Part shown: positions 63,928 to 64,000 of the stretch, piece after piece
Layout of the letters: every line of letters starts with the position of its first letter
Position numbering within the stretch: position 1 is the first letter of the stretch
From: Bacteroidota bacterium
Lineage (GTDB): Bacteria; Bacteroidota; Bacteroidia; NS11-12g; UBA9320
DNA: 64,000 nucleotides
Assembly: GCA_024679565.1 (NCBI GenBank)
Contig: JAIBDD010000015.1
Span: 1 to 64,000, forward strand
Direction: 5' to 3'
The notes under the pieces: generated by a model
Database searches by the model: none
Told to the model about the DNA's origin: nothing
The model's input: only the letters and a program-made list of their open reading frames with translations
Program-made: the position numbers and the translations under genes

Positions 63928-64000
63928 CTATCCTAAAGAAAGGTCAGCTACCTCATTTTTTTGATATTCGCCATTGGCCAGTTTTTCTTTAATTGCGCCA
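63928..64000 (-). CDS. C-terminal end of an unidentified protein (partial)
   Basis: The last 24 codons of a gene that continues past the right edge. The tail reads AIKEKLANGEYQKNEVADLSLG and then stops. It is followed by a strong terminator, which supports that it is a real gene end. The fragment is too short for me to name. Confidence 0.6.
   Translation of the reverse strand, partial: GAIKEKLANGEYQKNEVADLSLG

Overview
The window is chromosomal DNA of a Bacteroidota bacterium, most likely of the Flavobacteriia (Cryomorphaceae or Crocinitomicaceae-like, low confidence at family level). The evidence is the TAnnTTTG-type promoters, type IX secretion system (T9SS) C-terminal sorting domains, a gldB gene, an SprE/PorW homologue, an ATP synthase split into atpDC and atpBEFHAG, and a Bacteroidota-style SRP RNA. 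Almost all of it is core genome. I see no prophage, insertion sequence, CRISPR array, tRNA or toxin-antitoxin pair.

Layout. 1-730: the 5' end of a 16S rRNA gene on the minus strand, with a leader and three to four tandem rRNA promoters. 731-4011: shikimate genes aroB-aroA-aroC. 4064-11138: a DAACS transporter, a secreted M43 metalloprotease with a T9SS tail, topA and a SirB1-like gene. 11130-16479: yebC, a polytopic membrane protein, a polyamine pair (deoxyhypusine-synthase-like gene plus arginine decarboxylase) facing a TPR gene across a perfect 21-bp palindrome. 16533-25399: aminopeptidase P, alaS, an M23 endopeptidase, a MerR regulator, two outer-membrane-type proteins and pdxJ. 25400-27136: an Hpt protein with a sigma-54 response regulator. 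27382-29123: atpD-atpC and a two-way terminator.

29196-34686: a giant secreted repeat protein with a T9SS tail. Its reading frame is broken by one in-frame TAA near the N-terminus and one frameshift just before the sorting domain. It is either a recently decayed gene, two sequencing errors, or a recoded gene. It holds four tandem-type modules of about 162 residues that I do not recognise. 34868-38991: polyprenol-phosphate mannosyltransferase, a small transaldolase/F6P aldolase, SRP RNA, an acyl-CoA carboxylase beta subunit and a small barrel protein. 39120-46146: one long minus-strand block, M23 peptidase - bactofilin - AtpI - 4-TM protein - atpBEFHAG, with a terminator-like hairpin directly after atpE.

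46240-55649: an envelope block with sprE/porW, PBP1A, lptD, an amidase and an MCE (MlaD) protein. 55880-64000: pyrD, fumarylacetoacetase, an aldose-epimerase-like gene, a four-helix-bundle (23S intervening-sequence type) gene between short inverted repeats, nadE, a barrel protein, gldB, a helix-hairpin-helix membrane protein and the tail of one more gene.

Regulation. The SRP RNA promoter fixes the likely start of transcription five bases after the TAnnTTTG box. With that ruler, five protein genes (aroB, the DAACS gene, the carboxylase, sprE and bactofilin) would start transcription at the first base of the start codon, so leaderless mRNAs are likely here. The strongest leads are the broken giant T9SS protein, the leaderless-promoter pattern, the polyamine locus palindrome, the atpE attenuator and the helix-hairpin-helix/barrel protein.
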